A stretch of DNA of 64,000 bases from Weissella confusa (lineage in GTDB: Bacteria; Bacillota; Bacilli; Lactobacillales; Lactobacillaceae): NCBI GenBank assembly GCA_041871065.1, contig CP168942.1:26001-90000 (forward strand). Reading direction: 5' to 3'. Under the pieces are notes generated by a model, which worked only from the letters and a program-made list of their open reading frames with translations, was not told the DNA's origin and did not search any database. Shown here piece after piece: positions 8,272-15,792 of this stretch. How positions within the stretch are numbered: the first letter of the stretch is position 1; every line of letters starts with the position of its first letter. The translations under genes and the position numbers were made by a program.

Positions 8272-9555
8272 ATGGAAAATGAGCCGCAATCACGCACAGC
8301 GCGTCGTGAGGCCGAACGATTGGCGAATAGCCACAAAAAAGTTCGTGGTCCCCGCGGTCCTAAGCGTCCGAAAGATGGTCATAAATTTAAAGTCGCTCGC
8401 AATGTTATCTTGGCGGTTATCGCGGTCCTAGTACTTGGGGTCGGAGCGATTGCTGGAACGGTGTATAACAACACCAAAAATGCCGTTAACGGTGCTTTCC
8501 AAAGTGCGGGCGTTAAGAAGTCTCGTGACGTGTCAGCTGTTTTGGCTGACGGGAAGCCATTCTCAATTTTGCTATTGGGAACTGACACAGGTGAGTTGGG
8601 ACGAACGGATAAGGGTCGTACCGATTCATTGATGTTGGTAACGGTTAACCCAAAGAAGGAAAAGGTAACCGTTATGTCATTGCCACGTGACTCCGTTATC
8701 GCACCGGTTGGATTTGAAAGTCAATTCCCACAAAAGTTGAACTCTGCGTATGAATTTGGGTCAGCTAAGACGACGATTAAGACGATTCAGGATTGGTTGA
8801 ATGTGCCAATCGACTTCTACGCCCTTGTTAATATGGGCGCCCTAGAGAAGGTTGTTAATGAATTGGGCGGTATTGAGGTTAAGTCACCATTGACGTTTGA
8901 TTATAACCCAGACACGGCGCACCAAGATCCAGGTAACCTATATGGCTTTACAGAAGGTTCATCTACTTACACGCACACTGGTGAAGATGGCGTGACGCAC
9001 ACGTACCACAAGATGAATGGTGCGGCAGCGTTGGCCTTCTCTCGTATGCGTTACGACGATCCGCGTGGAGACTACGGTCGTCAAGAACGTCAACGTTTGG
9101 TGCTTGAAGCTATCGTTGAAAAGGCTAAGAGCAACCCAACTAAGTTGATCAACGCGAAGTTCTTGAACACGATTTCTGATTCAACGAACACGGATTTGAC
9201 CTTCGATGATATGTTGACAGTTGCTTCAAAGTACAGCAGTGCTGCGAAGAATATTAAGACTGATCACGCTCAAGGTGTTAGTGTTGACTTGACGTCAGGT
9301 TCATCAGAGTTGATTACAGCAGACGAAAAGCAACGTGTCACAAACGTGTTGCGTAAGTCACTTGGCTTGAAGGCAGCTGATACTGGTACGATGTTTGGTG
9401 GTGAAGTTAGCTCGGCTACGATTGCGGCTAATGGTTTGACATCATATGTCTATGACAGTTCTTCTGAGTCGTCTGATACGACTTCAGAATATGGCAGCAC
9501 GACGGATGATGGTACCGGAACTTACGGAGCCGACTACTATTCATACGCACAATAA
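8272..9555 (+). CDS. LytR-CpsA-Psr (LCP) family cell wall polymer ligase
   Basis: 427 aa. A basic cytoplasmic N-terminus (residues 1-43) is followed by one membrane segment (about 44-64) and an extracellular LCP domain (about 97-300), then a Ser/Thr/Gly-rich tail. LCP enzymes transfer lipid-linked anionic polymers (teichoic acid, capsule) to peptidoglycan. The domain signature is visible: L-L-L-G-T-D at 100-105, the R-T-D-S-L-M-L region with Arg116/Asp118, and S-L-P-R-D at 136-140. The AGAGGAG site lies about 8 bases before the ATG. A TATAAT at 8174-8179 is a candidate -10 box. The gene is monocistronic. Confidence 0.93.
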   Translation: MENEPQSRTARREAERLANSHKKVRGPRGPKRPKDGHKFKVARNVILAVIAVLVLGVGAIAGTVYNNTKNAVNGAFQSAGVKKSRDVSAVLADGKPFSILLLGTDTGELGRTDKGRTDSLMLVTVNPKKEKVTVMSLPRDSVIAPVGFESQFPQKLNSAYEFGSAKTTIKTIQDWLNVPIDFYALVNMGALEKVVNELGGIEVKSPLTFDYNPDTAHQDPGNLYGFTEGSSTYTHTGEDGVTHTYHKMNGAAALAFSRMRYDDPRGDYGRQERQRLVLEAIVEKAKSNPTKLINAKFLNTISDSTNTDLTFDDMLTVASKYSSAAKNIKTDHAQGVSVDLTSGSSELITADEKQRVTNVLRKSLGLKAADTGTMFGGEVSSATIAANGLTSYVYDSSSESSDTTSEYGSTTDDGTGTYGADYYSYAQ

Positions 9556-9565
9556 TGATTATGAG

Positions 9566-9600
9566 AACGCATCTACTTGCAAAAGTAGGTGTGTTTTTTT
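9566..9600 (+). terminator. Rho-independent terminator after the LCP gene
   Basis: Stem ACGCATCTACTT / AAGTAGGTGTGT (two G-U pairs) with a GCAA loop, then seven Ts. Confidence 0.9.
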
Positions 9601-9614
9601 GTATATTTTTAACG

Positions 9615-9658
9615 GTTAAACGTTTAACTGACGTTTTGTCAGGGGTTAACCGTTTAAC
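9615..9658 (+). promoter_or_regulatory. Two LacI-type operator dyads upstream of the nucleoside transporter gene
   Basis: GTTAAACGTTTAAC at 9615-9628 is a perfect 14-bp palindrome with the central CG typical of LacI-family operators. GTTAACCGTTTAAC at 9645-9658 is a near copy. Their centres are 30 bp apart, about three helical turns. Between them CTGAC-GTTTT-GTCAG can form a hairpin. A weak extended -10 (TG-A-TACACT, 9673-9681) would place the second dyad over the -35 position. No LacI regulator gene is in the window. Confidence 0.6.
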
Positions 9659-9729
9659 AAGGGGGTTACTTTTGATACACTTAAGTTTGTTAAGTTGTTT
9701 TACATAAATACCCCTCAAGGAGAGTAGCG

Positions 9730-10971
9730 ATGCTATTGTTAATGAACATCCTTGGAATTTTCGTATTCCTAGGGGTGGCATATTTATTTTCTCGTGATCG
9801 CAAGCACATCCACTGGCGTTCAGTTGGTGTGATCTTGGTCATCCAATTATTGTTGGCTTGGTTCTTCACGAGTTTCACGATTGGTCGAGACGCCGTCTTG
9901 GCTGCAGCTAATGGTTTCCAATGGTTGACCAGTGCGGCCTTTGACGGAATTTCATTCGCGTTGCCTGACTGGGTAAAGCCAGCATCAGGTTCAATGAACT
10001 TCGTCACGTCAGCTGTTTTGCCAATCATTGTTATCATTCCAATGTTTGATATTTTGACGTACCTTGGTGTTTTGCCATGGTTGGTTAAGTGGGTTGGTCG
10101 TGGTTTGTCATTTTTGACAGGTCAACCAAAGTTCGAGTCATTCTTCTCAGTTGAGATGATGTTCTTGGGAACGACGGAAGTGTTGGCCGTTTCTAAGCTC
10201 CAATTGCAACAAATGAATGCGAAGCGTAATTTGACGGTTGCCATGATGTCAATGAGTACGGTCACGGCAGCTATCGTGGGGTCATACGTCGGTATGATGC
10301 CTGGTCAATATGTGTTGACGGCGATTCCGTTGAACATTTTGAGCGCGATTATGATGACGACGATTTTGAACCCGGTTGAAGTGTCTGAAGAAGAAGACGT
10401 TATCGCAGTGTTGAACCACGAAGAAACATTGGATAACGGTAAGACGCAACGCCAACCATTCTTTGCTTTCTTGGGTGATTCTATCCAAGGTGCTGGTTTG
10501 GTCGCAGTTATTATCGTCGCAACGGTTATTGCCTTCGTTGGTTTGGCTGCGTTGATTGATAACTTGTTGTCATTGACGACGTTGCCATGGTTGTCATTGG
10601 AGAATATCTTCGGTGTCATCATGTTCCCATTCGCTTGGTTGCTAGGGTTTAATGCAAACGACGCCTTCCAAATCGCCCAATACATGGGAACGAAGCTTGT
10701 GACAAACGAATTCGTTGTCATGGGAGAAGTGTCAAAGGAAGTGCTACACCACACAGGAATGTTTGCTTCAGCTCACGCCCGTGCCGTGTTGACGGTCTTC
10801 GTCACGAGTTTTGCAAACTTCGGTACGTTGGGTATGATTATCGGATCATACAAGAGTTTGGTTAACCGCGAAAAGGCTGATTTGATCGCAGCCAATGTGC
10901 CATTGATCTTGGTTTCAGGTATCTTGGTATCATTGATGTCAGCTGCAATGGTTGGTTTGTTCAGTTGGTAA
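9730..10971 (+). CDS. nupC: NupC-type concentrative nucleoside transporter (CNT family)
   Basis: 413 aa, normal for bacterial NupC. CNT proteins import nucleosides driven by H+ or Na+. The protein is a polytopic membrane protein with three hydrophobic segments at the N-terminus, a gate-like domain, and the conserved family motifs G-T-T-E-V-L-A-V-S (near residue 155) and F-A-N-F-G-T-L-G-M-I-I-G-S (near 360). An AAGGAGAG site precedes the ATG. The paired palindromes upstream suggest repression by a LacI-type regulator responding to nucleosides or ribose. Substrate range is not deducible. Confidence 0.92.
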   Translation: MLLLMNILGIFVFLGVAYLFSRDRKHIHWRSVGVILVIQLLLAWFFTSFTIGRDAVLAAANGFQWLTSAAFDGISFALPDWVKPASGSMNFVTSAVLPIIVIIPMFDILTYLGVLPWLVKWVGRGLSFLTGQPKFESFFSVEMMFLGTTEVLAVSKLQLQQMNAKRNLTVAMMSMSTVTAAIVGSYVGMMPGQYVLTAIPLNILSAIMMTTILNPVEVSEEEDVIAVLNHEETLDNGKTQRQPFFAFLGDSIQGAGLVAVIIVATVIAFVGLAALIDNLLSLTTLPWLSLENIFGVIMFPFAWLLGFNANDAFQIAQYMGTKLVTNEFVVMGEVSKEVLHHTGMFASAHARAVLTVFVTSFANFGTLGMIIGSYKSLVNREKADLIAANVPLILVSGILVSLMSAAMVGLFSW

Positions 10972-10986
10972 GATAGCTATATAAAA

Positions 10987-11022
10987 AACGCCGGTTAGGA
11001 TTTGCGTCCTAGCCGGCGTTTT
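10987..11022. terminator. Bidirectional terminator between nupC and the PspC gene
   Basis: Stem AACGCCGGTTAGGA / TCCTAGCCGGCGTT is flanked by A-rich sequence on the left and T-rich on the right, so it can end both convergent genes. Confidence 0.88.
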
Positions 11023-11028
11023 ATTTTA

Positions 11029-11295
11029 TTAAATTTCGTCGTCGTAACGGTGTGGTGTTACGTCTTTACGATCATCATTATCGCGGTACTCGTAGCGATC
11101 GTAGTTTGATGGTTCAGGCATAACTACTGCCGCAATGATGTACAAAATCACCATTGGGAAGATGCCAGTGAATACAACAGCCGCCGCGAAGATAATACGT
11201 AGTAGTGTGGCGTCGATTGAGAAATACTCAGCGAAACCACCAAGGACACCGCTCATGACCTTGTCACGAGACTTCGTTAATTGCTTTTTTGCCAT
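11029..11295 (-). CDS. PspC domain membrane protein
   Basis: 88 aa. The PspC domain covers residues 5-60: K-L/T-x-S-R-D-K-V-M-S-G-V-L-G-G-F-A-E-Y-F at the start, then D-A-T-L-L-R-I-I-F and a hydrophobic hairpin (about 30-58). It ends in a charged Tyr/Asp/Arg tail. PspC proteins take part in envelope-stress responses (phage shock or Lia-type). It is divergent from the PadR/DUF1700/DUF4097 operon, whose products share that theme. A GGAGGGG site lies about 9 bases before the ATG. Confidence 0.88.
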   Translation of the reverse strand: MAKKQLTKSRDKVMSGVLGGFAEYFSIDATLLRIIFAAAVVFTGIFPMVILYIIAAVVMPEPSNYDRYEYRDNDDRKDVTPHRYDDEI

Positions 11296-11419
11296 AATAG
11301 ATACCCCTCCGAAATGCTATTAGAACTGGTTGCACGGCGTTTGCCTTTACAACGTTAACATTCTTTCTTATACTGAGAGTATATTATATGAGTTATAGTA
11401 TTGTAAAGGAAAATGAATT

Positions 11420-11746
11420 ATGGCGATGCAATTATCCAGTGATTTGATGGATGGGTTAGTATTGGCATTGCTTTCTGATGAAGATTTATACGGCTATGCG
11501 TTGACGAAACAGGTGCAAGAGCGTTTTGCAGTTTCCGAATCAACGATGTATCCAGTCTTGCGACGTCTAAAGTCTAAGGGTTGGGTGACGACGTACGATG
11601 AACCTTTTGAAGGACGTAATCGTCGATATTATAAAATTTCCGATGAAGGGCGCTCTGAAATGGTACGAATCCAAGACGAGTGGCGGACCTTTAGCGGTAA
11701 TGTTAATGAAATTATGATGGCGGAGAGGGGAGACAATGGAGAATAA
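11420..11746 (+). CDS. PadR family transcriptional regulator
   Basis: 108 aa, the short PadR type (winged helix plus one C-terminal helix). Visible: L-V-L-A-L-L-S-D-E-D-L-Y-G-Y-A-L-T at residues 13-30 and the wing S-E-S-T-M-Y-P-V-L-R-R-L. In Firmicutes a PadR gene of this size usually heads an operon with DUF1700 and DUF4097 genes and represses it. The end overlaps the next gene by 11 bases. Autoregulation at the AT-rich region 11380-11405 is likely but no clear operator was identified. Confidence 0.92.
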   Translation: MAMQLSSDLMDGLVLALLSDEDLYGYALTKQVQERFAVSESTMYPVLRRLKSKGWVTTYDEPFEGRNRRYYKISDEGRSEMVRIQDEWRTFSGNVNEIMMAERGDNGE

Positions 11747-12374
11747 CATTTACTTCACACAACTGCGCGGACATTTGTTTGGTCTGACAGAAGATGAACG
11801 AGATGATGTCCTTGCATTTTATCGTGAGTACGCAGCGGATGCGGGGCTTAGTGGCGAAAAGCTAATTGCTGAGTTCGGTACACCCAAGCAATTGGCTCGC
11901 CGTGTCTTAGTGGATTATTCAATCCGCTACGATGATGTGGCTGATCAAGAAGCGCCAGACGAAGGTAGTTCGGCAACGAAGCAATTCAAGTCACGCATTC
12001 AGCGTCAACTAAACCTCTTGTGGGTGGTTATTGTTGGCTTGGTGACGTCAGTTGTTTGGATTCCAGCCATTATTGCCATTTTGTTGGGCTTGTTCGGTGT
12101 TGTCTTGGTAGCTGTGGCAGTGATTATTATTTTGCTGTGGTTGCTCTTCACGGGTCTCTTCCAAGTCGTTGGTGCACTTGCGATTGCCGGACAAAGCTGG
12201 CAGACAGCCTTGTTCCAAGGTGGCTTGGGCTTGATTTGGATTGGCCTGCAATTCATCGCCTGGCCAATTGGTTTTGTGGTTGTTCGAACGGTGTTCCGTG
12301 CCTTGATGAACTTTGTTAAGTATATCGGCCGTCGCTTTACGCGTAAGCCACAAGGAGGTGCAAAGCATGCCTAA
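11736..12374 (+). CDS. DUF1700 (HAAS) family membrane protein
   Basis: 212 aa. The first 80 residues form the helical HAAS region (L-R-G-H-L-F-G-L-T-E-D-E-R-D-D-V-L-A-F-Y-R-E-Y), followed by about four membrane segments between residues 92 and 195. DUF1700 proteins accompany PadR regulators and are thought to act in envelope-stress signalling; no enzymatic activity is known. It overlaps the PadR gene by 11 bases and the following DUF4097 gene by 8, indicating coupled translation. Confidence 0.88.
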   Translation: MENNIYFTQLRGHLFGLTEDERDDVLAFYREYAADAGLSGEKLIAEFGTPKQLARRVLVDYSIRYDDVADQEAPDEGSSATKQFKSRIQRQLNLLWVVIVGLVTSVVWIPAIIAILLGLFGVVLVAVAVIIILLWLLFTGLFQVVGALAIAGQSWQTALFQGGLGLIWIGLQFIAWPIGFVVVRTVFRALMNFVKYIGRRFTRKPQGGAKHA

Positions 12375-13248
12375 GATGTTACGCGTTATCATTATCGGTT
12401 TTGCCGTTGCTGCCCTTGGTATCATGTTGTCAGTGATTGGTTACGTCAATGGTGGTCAAAACAGCTTGGTTTGGCGTGATGGCCATTTTGTGTTGCCACA
12501 AGAGAAAGCCATTAATCAGAAATTCGATACAATCAAGACGATTGACGCCACTGCGGTTGAATTAGATATTCACGTTGTCGCGACTGATAAGGATGAGTAT
12601 CGAGTGAAGGGAACGGTTGGGGATGCCACGCAGCTTAGCCTCACGGATGAGGATGGGGCGTTGCACATTCGTTATACCGGGACACAAAAAGATAAGTACC
12701 GGGTTGGGTTTAATAAGCGCGTTGAACACGTTTTGACGGTTTATGTGCCAAAGAAGACGACGATGAAGTATGTCCACATTCGTAACTATTCCGGTTCATC
12801 ATCACTACATGATATTGAGACGAAGAATTTGACGTTGAATAATACGTACGGTTTGGTGACCCTTAGTGGTGTGAAGTCGCCTGAAACGACGATGAATCTA
12901 GCTGATTCACAATTCTCAGCCAAGCAAGCAACACTCGGTAAGGCATTCGTTTCTGCGTCTGATACCGATATGCAATTGAAGGATATTGTGATGAATGACG
13001 GCGTTGTGCAGCTGAACTCTGGTAATCTAACCGTCCAAAACGCGCAATTGACTGGTGTGAATGCCTGGACGTTGCGCGAGGGTAATTTGGATGTGACGAA
13101 CATGCCAGTCCCTGGTTTGCAGATTCAATCTAACAATGGCGACATTAAGATTCAAGGCAACCGCTTTGTTGGTAGTTACAGCCGCGATGAGTCAGCGACC
13201 GATCGTCTGAACGTTGTGACGACCGATGGCGATACTATTTTCAATTAA
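12367..13248 (+). CDS. DUF4097 family beta-strand repeat protein
   Basis: 293 aa from the ATG at 12367, chosen because a perfect AAGGAGG site lies 8 bases upstream; an earlier in-frame start at 12313 has no such site. One N-terminal membrane segment (about 4-26) anchors an extracellular domain of repeated short beta strands (N-L-T-L-N-N, G-V-V-Q-L-N-S-G-N-L-T-V-Q type), the DUF4097 right-handed solenoid. It is the third member of the PadR/DUF1700/DUF4097 trio. Exact function unknown. Confidence 0.88.
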   Translation: MPKMLRVIIIGFAVAALGIMLSVIGYVNGGQNSLVWRDGHFVLPQEKAINQKFDTIKTIDATAVELDIHVVATDKDEYRVKGTVGDATQLSLTDEDGALHIRYTGTQKDKYRVGFNKRVEHVLTVYVPKKTTMKYVHIRNYSGSSSLHDIETKNLTLNNTYGLVTLSGVKSPETTMNLADSQFSAKQATLGKAFVSASDTDMQLKDIVMNDGVVQLNSGNLTVQNAQLTGVNAWTLREGNLDVTNMPVPGLQIQSNNGDIKIQGNRFVGSYSRDESATDRLNVVTTDGDTIFN

Positions 13249-13335
13249 TCAGTAAAGAAGTCCCTAAGAGATTAGGTGATTCTAGGTTGGTTTGGTAAAG
13301 TAGTACTGTTGATATTTAAAAATAAGGAGCAGCAT

Positions 13336-14187
13336 ATGCTTGATTTGTTGAAGTCTCTTGTGATCGGTATTGTCGAAGGATTGACTGAATTCTTGCCAGT
13401 ATCATCAACAGGGCACATTATTATTGCTGAATCATTGATGAACATTCCCGGTGGTTCAGTTTGGACGAAGAGTTTTACAGCGATGTTTGACTACGCTATC
13501 CAATTGGGTGCTATTTTCGCAGTTATCCAATTGTACTTCCACAAGTTGAACCCATTTGCACCATCAAAGTCTACGGTTGAGAAGAAGCAAACGTGGACGT
13601 TGTGGTTCAAGGTTATCGTCGGGGTTTTGCCTGCCGTTGTGGCTGGTTTGGCCCTTAACGATTACATGGATGCACACTGGTTGAACGCTTGGGTTGTGGC
13701 ATCTATGTTGATCATTTACGGTATTTTGTTCATCGTCGTTGAGCGTTACTTGGCTAACAAGAATGCTTGGTTGACGGATTTGAACACAATGACATTCAAG
13801 ATGGCCTTGTTCATTGGTTTGTTCCAAGTGCTTTCAATCGTGCCTGGAACATCACGTTCAGGTGCAACCATCTTGGGAGCCTTGATTTTGGGAGCGTCAC
13901 GATTCGTGGCTGCTGAGTTCTCATTCTTTATGAGTATTCCGGTTATGTTTGGTGTGACAATCTTGAAGGTTGGTAAGTACCTCCTTGATGGTGGTAGCTT
14001 CACAGGCGCACAAGCTGGTGTTATGGCAGTTGGATTCATCGTGTCATGGATTGTGGCTTACTTTGCCATTAAGGTGATGATGAACTACATCAAGAATAAT
14101 GACTTCAAGGTCTTTGGGTACTACCGAATTGTTATTGGTATTGTTGTCTTGGCCTTGGGAGCAGCTGGCATGCTTACAATGCACTAA
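13336..14187 (+). CDS. uppP: Undecaprenyl-diphosphatase
   Basis: 283 aa from the ATG at 13336, preceded by AAGGAG; an in-frame start at 13276 lacks a ribosome binding site. UppP (BacA) dephosphorylates undecaprenyl pyrophosphate to recycle the lipid carrier for cell wall synthesis and gives basal bacitracin resistance. Signatures: E-G-L-T-E-F-L-P-V-S-S-T-G-H near the N-terminus (catalytic Glu pair and Ser/His) and P-G-T-S-R-S-G-A-T in the second half, with several membrane helices. It is the last in a run of envelope genes and is followed by a terminator. Confidence 0.96.
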   Translation: MLDLLKSLVIGIVEGLTEFLPVSSTGHIIIAESLMNIPGGSVWTKSFTAMFDYAIQLGAIFAVIQLYFHKLNPFAPSKSTVEKKQTWTLWFKVIVGVLPAVVAGLALNDYMDAHWLNAWVVASMLIIYGILFIVVERYLANKNAWLTDLNTMTFKMALFIGLFQVLSIVPGTSRSGATILGALILGASRFVAAEFSFFMSIPVMFGVTILKVGKYLLDGGSFTGAQAGVMAVGFIVSWIVAYFAIKVMMNYIKNNDFKVFGYYRIVIGIVVLALGAAGMLTMH

Positions 14188-14198
14188 AATAGTAAACT

Positions 14199-14235
14199 AA
14201 AACGCCTTGGATTTTTGAATCCAAGGCGTTTTTTT
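14199..14235. terminator. Bidirectional terminator after uppP
   Basis: Stem AAACGCCTTGGATT / AATCCAAGGCGTTT with a TTTG loop and seven Ts on the plus strand. The A-rich left flank also supplies Ts for the convergent exporter operon. Confidence 0.88.
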
Positions 14236-14668
14236 AGTGTTGACGATAACGCTTTACTTGGCGGACCACCACTTCAGATAGGACGAAGCCAACTGCTAAC
14301 GCGACGGCAATCGTCAGGGTTGTGATGACACCTTCTTGTGCGAGACTGTAATGCCCGAGTGAAAAGTTCTTCATCGCCAAGTAGATAGTACCACCGGGCA
14401 CTAGTGAGACTAGGCTGGGGATGTAAATCATGTTGACTGGTACGCGATATTTAACGGCGAAGATATTTCCGAGTAAGCCAATAATAATTGCCGCAATCAT
14501 ATTGGCAATAAAGACGCTACTTTGTACGTAACCATAGGCGATGTATCCGCTCCAGGCCAGCGCGCCAGTTAAACCAGCAACTGGTAATGCTCGCCGGGGG
14601 ATGTTCGTGATGATGCCGAATCCAACTGTCGAAACGAAGCTAATCAGAAAGTGAATGATCAATTGCAT
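14234..14668 (-). CDS. Threonine/serine exporter, small subunit (ThrE C-terminal half, YjjB-like)
   Basis: 144 aa with four to five membrane segments. It matches the ThrE_2/DUF3815 domain, the C-terminal half of the one-chain ThrE exporter; the region around residues 25-45 (R-R-A-L-P-V-A-G-L-T-G-A) is typical. The ATG has a perfect AGGAGG site inside the end of the upstream gene and a 12-base gap separates them. In split systems this protein works with the larger ThrE_1 subunit; exported substrates in characterised members are Thr/Ser or organic acids such as succinate. Confidence 0.85.
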   Translation of the reverse strand: MQLIIHFLISFVSTVGFGIITNIPRRALPVAGLTGALAWSGYIAYGYVQSSVFIANMIAAIIIGLLGNIFAVKYRVPVNMIYIPSLVSLVPGGTIYLAMKNFSLGHYSLAQEGVITTLTIAVALAVGFVLSEVVVRQVKRYRQH

Positions 14669-14680
14669 TGTGATTACCTC

Positions 14681-15445
14681 CTATAATGACGTGCCAAAAT
14701 GGACGAGGGTAGCGGCTAAGACGACACCACCACCAATTGCGGCCGCGATTAATAAGGCATCTAGTGCGCGCACTGTACCAGAAATCATGTGGCCGGCCAT
14801 AATCTCGCGTAATGAATTTGTGAGCGCGGCACCAGGAACCAACGGCATGACAGAGCTTACGATGATGTTTTCCGCATTTGTACCAAGGTGAGCGGCAATT
14901 AATAGCCAGGCCAACAGTGAAATTGTAAAACCACCCGCAACTTCCTTGGCATAAGGGGTCGCAGTTGCTTTGCGTCCGACGTATTGTGCAACTAGATAGC
15001 CGGCAATACCGACGAAGAAGGCAAGGGCTAAATCAGGCCAGGTTGCTTTGAAAACCAACATTGGTGCGACGGATACTAACCCGGCACCGATAATCTTAGT
15101 CGGCCAGTTAAAATCAATCGCGTATTCATCAATGGCGTTAACTTGTCGCGTGACATCATCGAAATTAACATCGCCAGCCACGAATTGGCGTGAGAGATGA
15201 TTAATTTCATCAACCTTTTGCAAGTTAAAGCTCCCAAGTTTTGTTTTGGTTAGTTGGGTGGTTGGTTGATCAGCCAGTGACACGAAGACTGCTGTTAGTG
15301 TGACGTAGCAAGATACGTTGACACCGGCCGTCTTGCCGATGATTTCAACAGTCTCTTCGATGCGGGGCGTTTCCGCGCCGCTTTCTAGTAAGATGCGTCC
15401 AGCCTGCGCACAGGTCTGTAAAACGCGTTGTTCATAAGTGTTCAT
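14681..15445 (-). CDS. Threonine/serine exporter, large subunit (ThrE N-terminal half, YjjP-like)
   Basis: 254 aa from the ATG at 15445, which has a GGGGAAG site 9 bases upstream; an in-frame TTG at 15463 is less likely. The ThrE_1 (DUF1212) domain shows the soluble start C-x-x-A-G-R-I-L-L-E-S-G-A-E-T-x-R-I-E-E-T and about five membrane segments after residue 110, including the V-P-G-A-A-L-T-N-S-L-R signature. Co-transcribed with the small subunit. The upstream gap carries a multi-hairpin RNA whose terminator lies just before this gene's likely promoter. Confidence 0.87.
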   Translation of the reverse strand: MNTYEQRVLQTCAQAGRILLESGAETPRIEETVEIIGKTAGVNVSCYVTLTAVFVSLADQPTTQLTKTKLGSFNLQKVDEINHLSRQFVAGDVNFDDVTRQVNAIDEYAIDFNWPTKIIGAGLVSVAPMLVFKATWPDLALAFFVGIAGYLVAQYVGRKATATPYAKEVAGGFTISLLAWLLIAAHLGTNAENIIVSSVMPLVPGAALTNSLREIMAGHMISGTVRALDALLIAAAIGGGVVLAATLVHFGTSL

Positions 15446-15499
15446 GGTTTCGCACTTCCCCAAAGTGTTTTAGTCTTGTCTTGATTTTACTGGAAAAAA

Positions 15500-15745
15500 G
15501 CGCAAAACAAAACCGCCTATGTTGGTTAGGCATAGGCGGTTTCGGAGTCTAGTCCGAAGACGACTCTTTTTCCTAACGATACGTTGGTTAGGCGTATCGT
15601 TACCATAGGTGGTTAATCCATGGTAAATAGGTATTCTTAAGGAGTAGGTTGTAGGTTGGTTAGACCTACATACCGAGCTGGTTAGACTCGGCGATATGAG
15701 TAAGTTGCTGTCTCAAATGTTAAATGGAAACGTTTTCCTCTTTAA
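15500..15745 (-). ncRNA. Candidate small RNA: hairpins with a repeated 9-nt loop
   Basis: On the plus strand five hairpins carry nearly the same loop, YTGGTTAGR: loops at 15522-15530, 15584-15592, 15610-15617 (variant TGGTTAAT), 15656-15664 and 15678-15686. Stem lengths run 12, 10, 6 (with a bulge), 6 and 5 bp, and the stem sequences all differ. A loop-different hairpin lies at 15542-15557. On the minus strand the outermost 12-bp stem is followed by TTGTTTTG, a good terminator, and a TATAAT box lies at 15751-15756, so the RNA probably runs leftward, about 245 nt, with loops reading CUAACCA. No open frame or known RNA family was recognised. Confidence 0.5.
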
Positions 15746-15792
15746 CAAATATTATAATAACGCGCAAAAATGAATTATACAATAAATAACTC

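Noticed and set aside
15510..15700. Hairpin loops as additional XylR operators
   Set aside because: The loops contain TTGGTTAG, similar to the XylR half-site, but there is no AACCAACT arm at the N9 spacing; each copy is closed by its own stem.
15510..15700. CRISPR array
   Set aside because: The repeated unit is only a 9-base loop, the spacing is irregular and the flanking arms are self-complementary; no cas genes are present.
15728..15742. cre site (GGAAACGTTTTCC) upstream of the hairpin RNA
   Set aside because: It has two mismatches to the CcpA consensus. It is symmetric and could be another operator, but it was not called.
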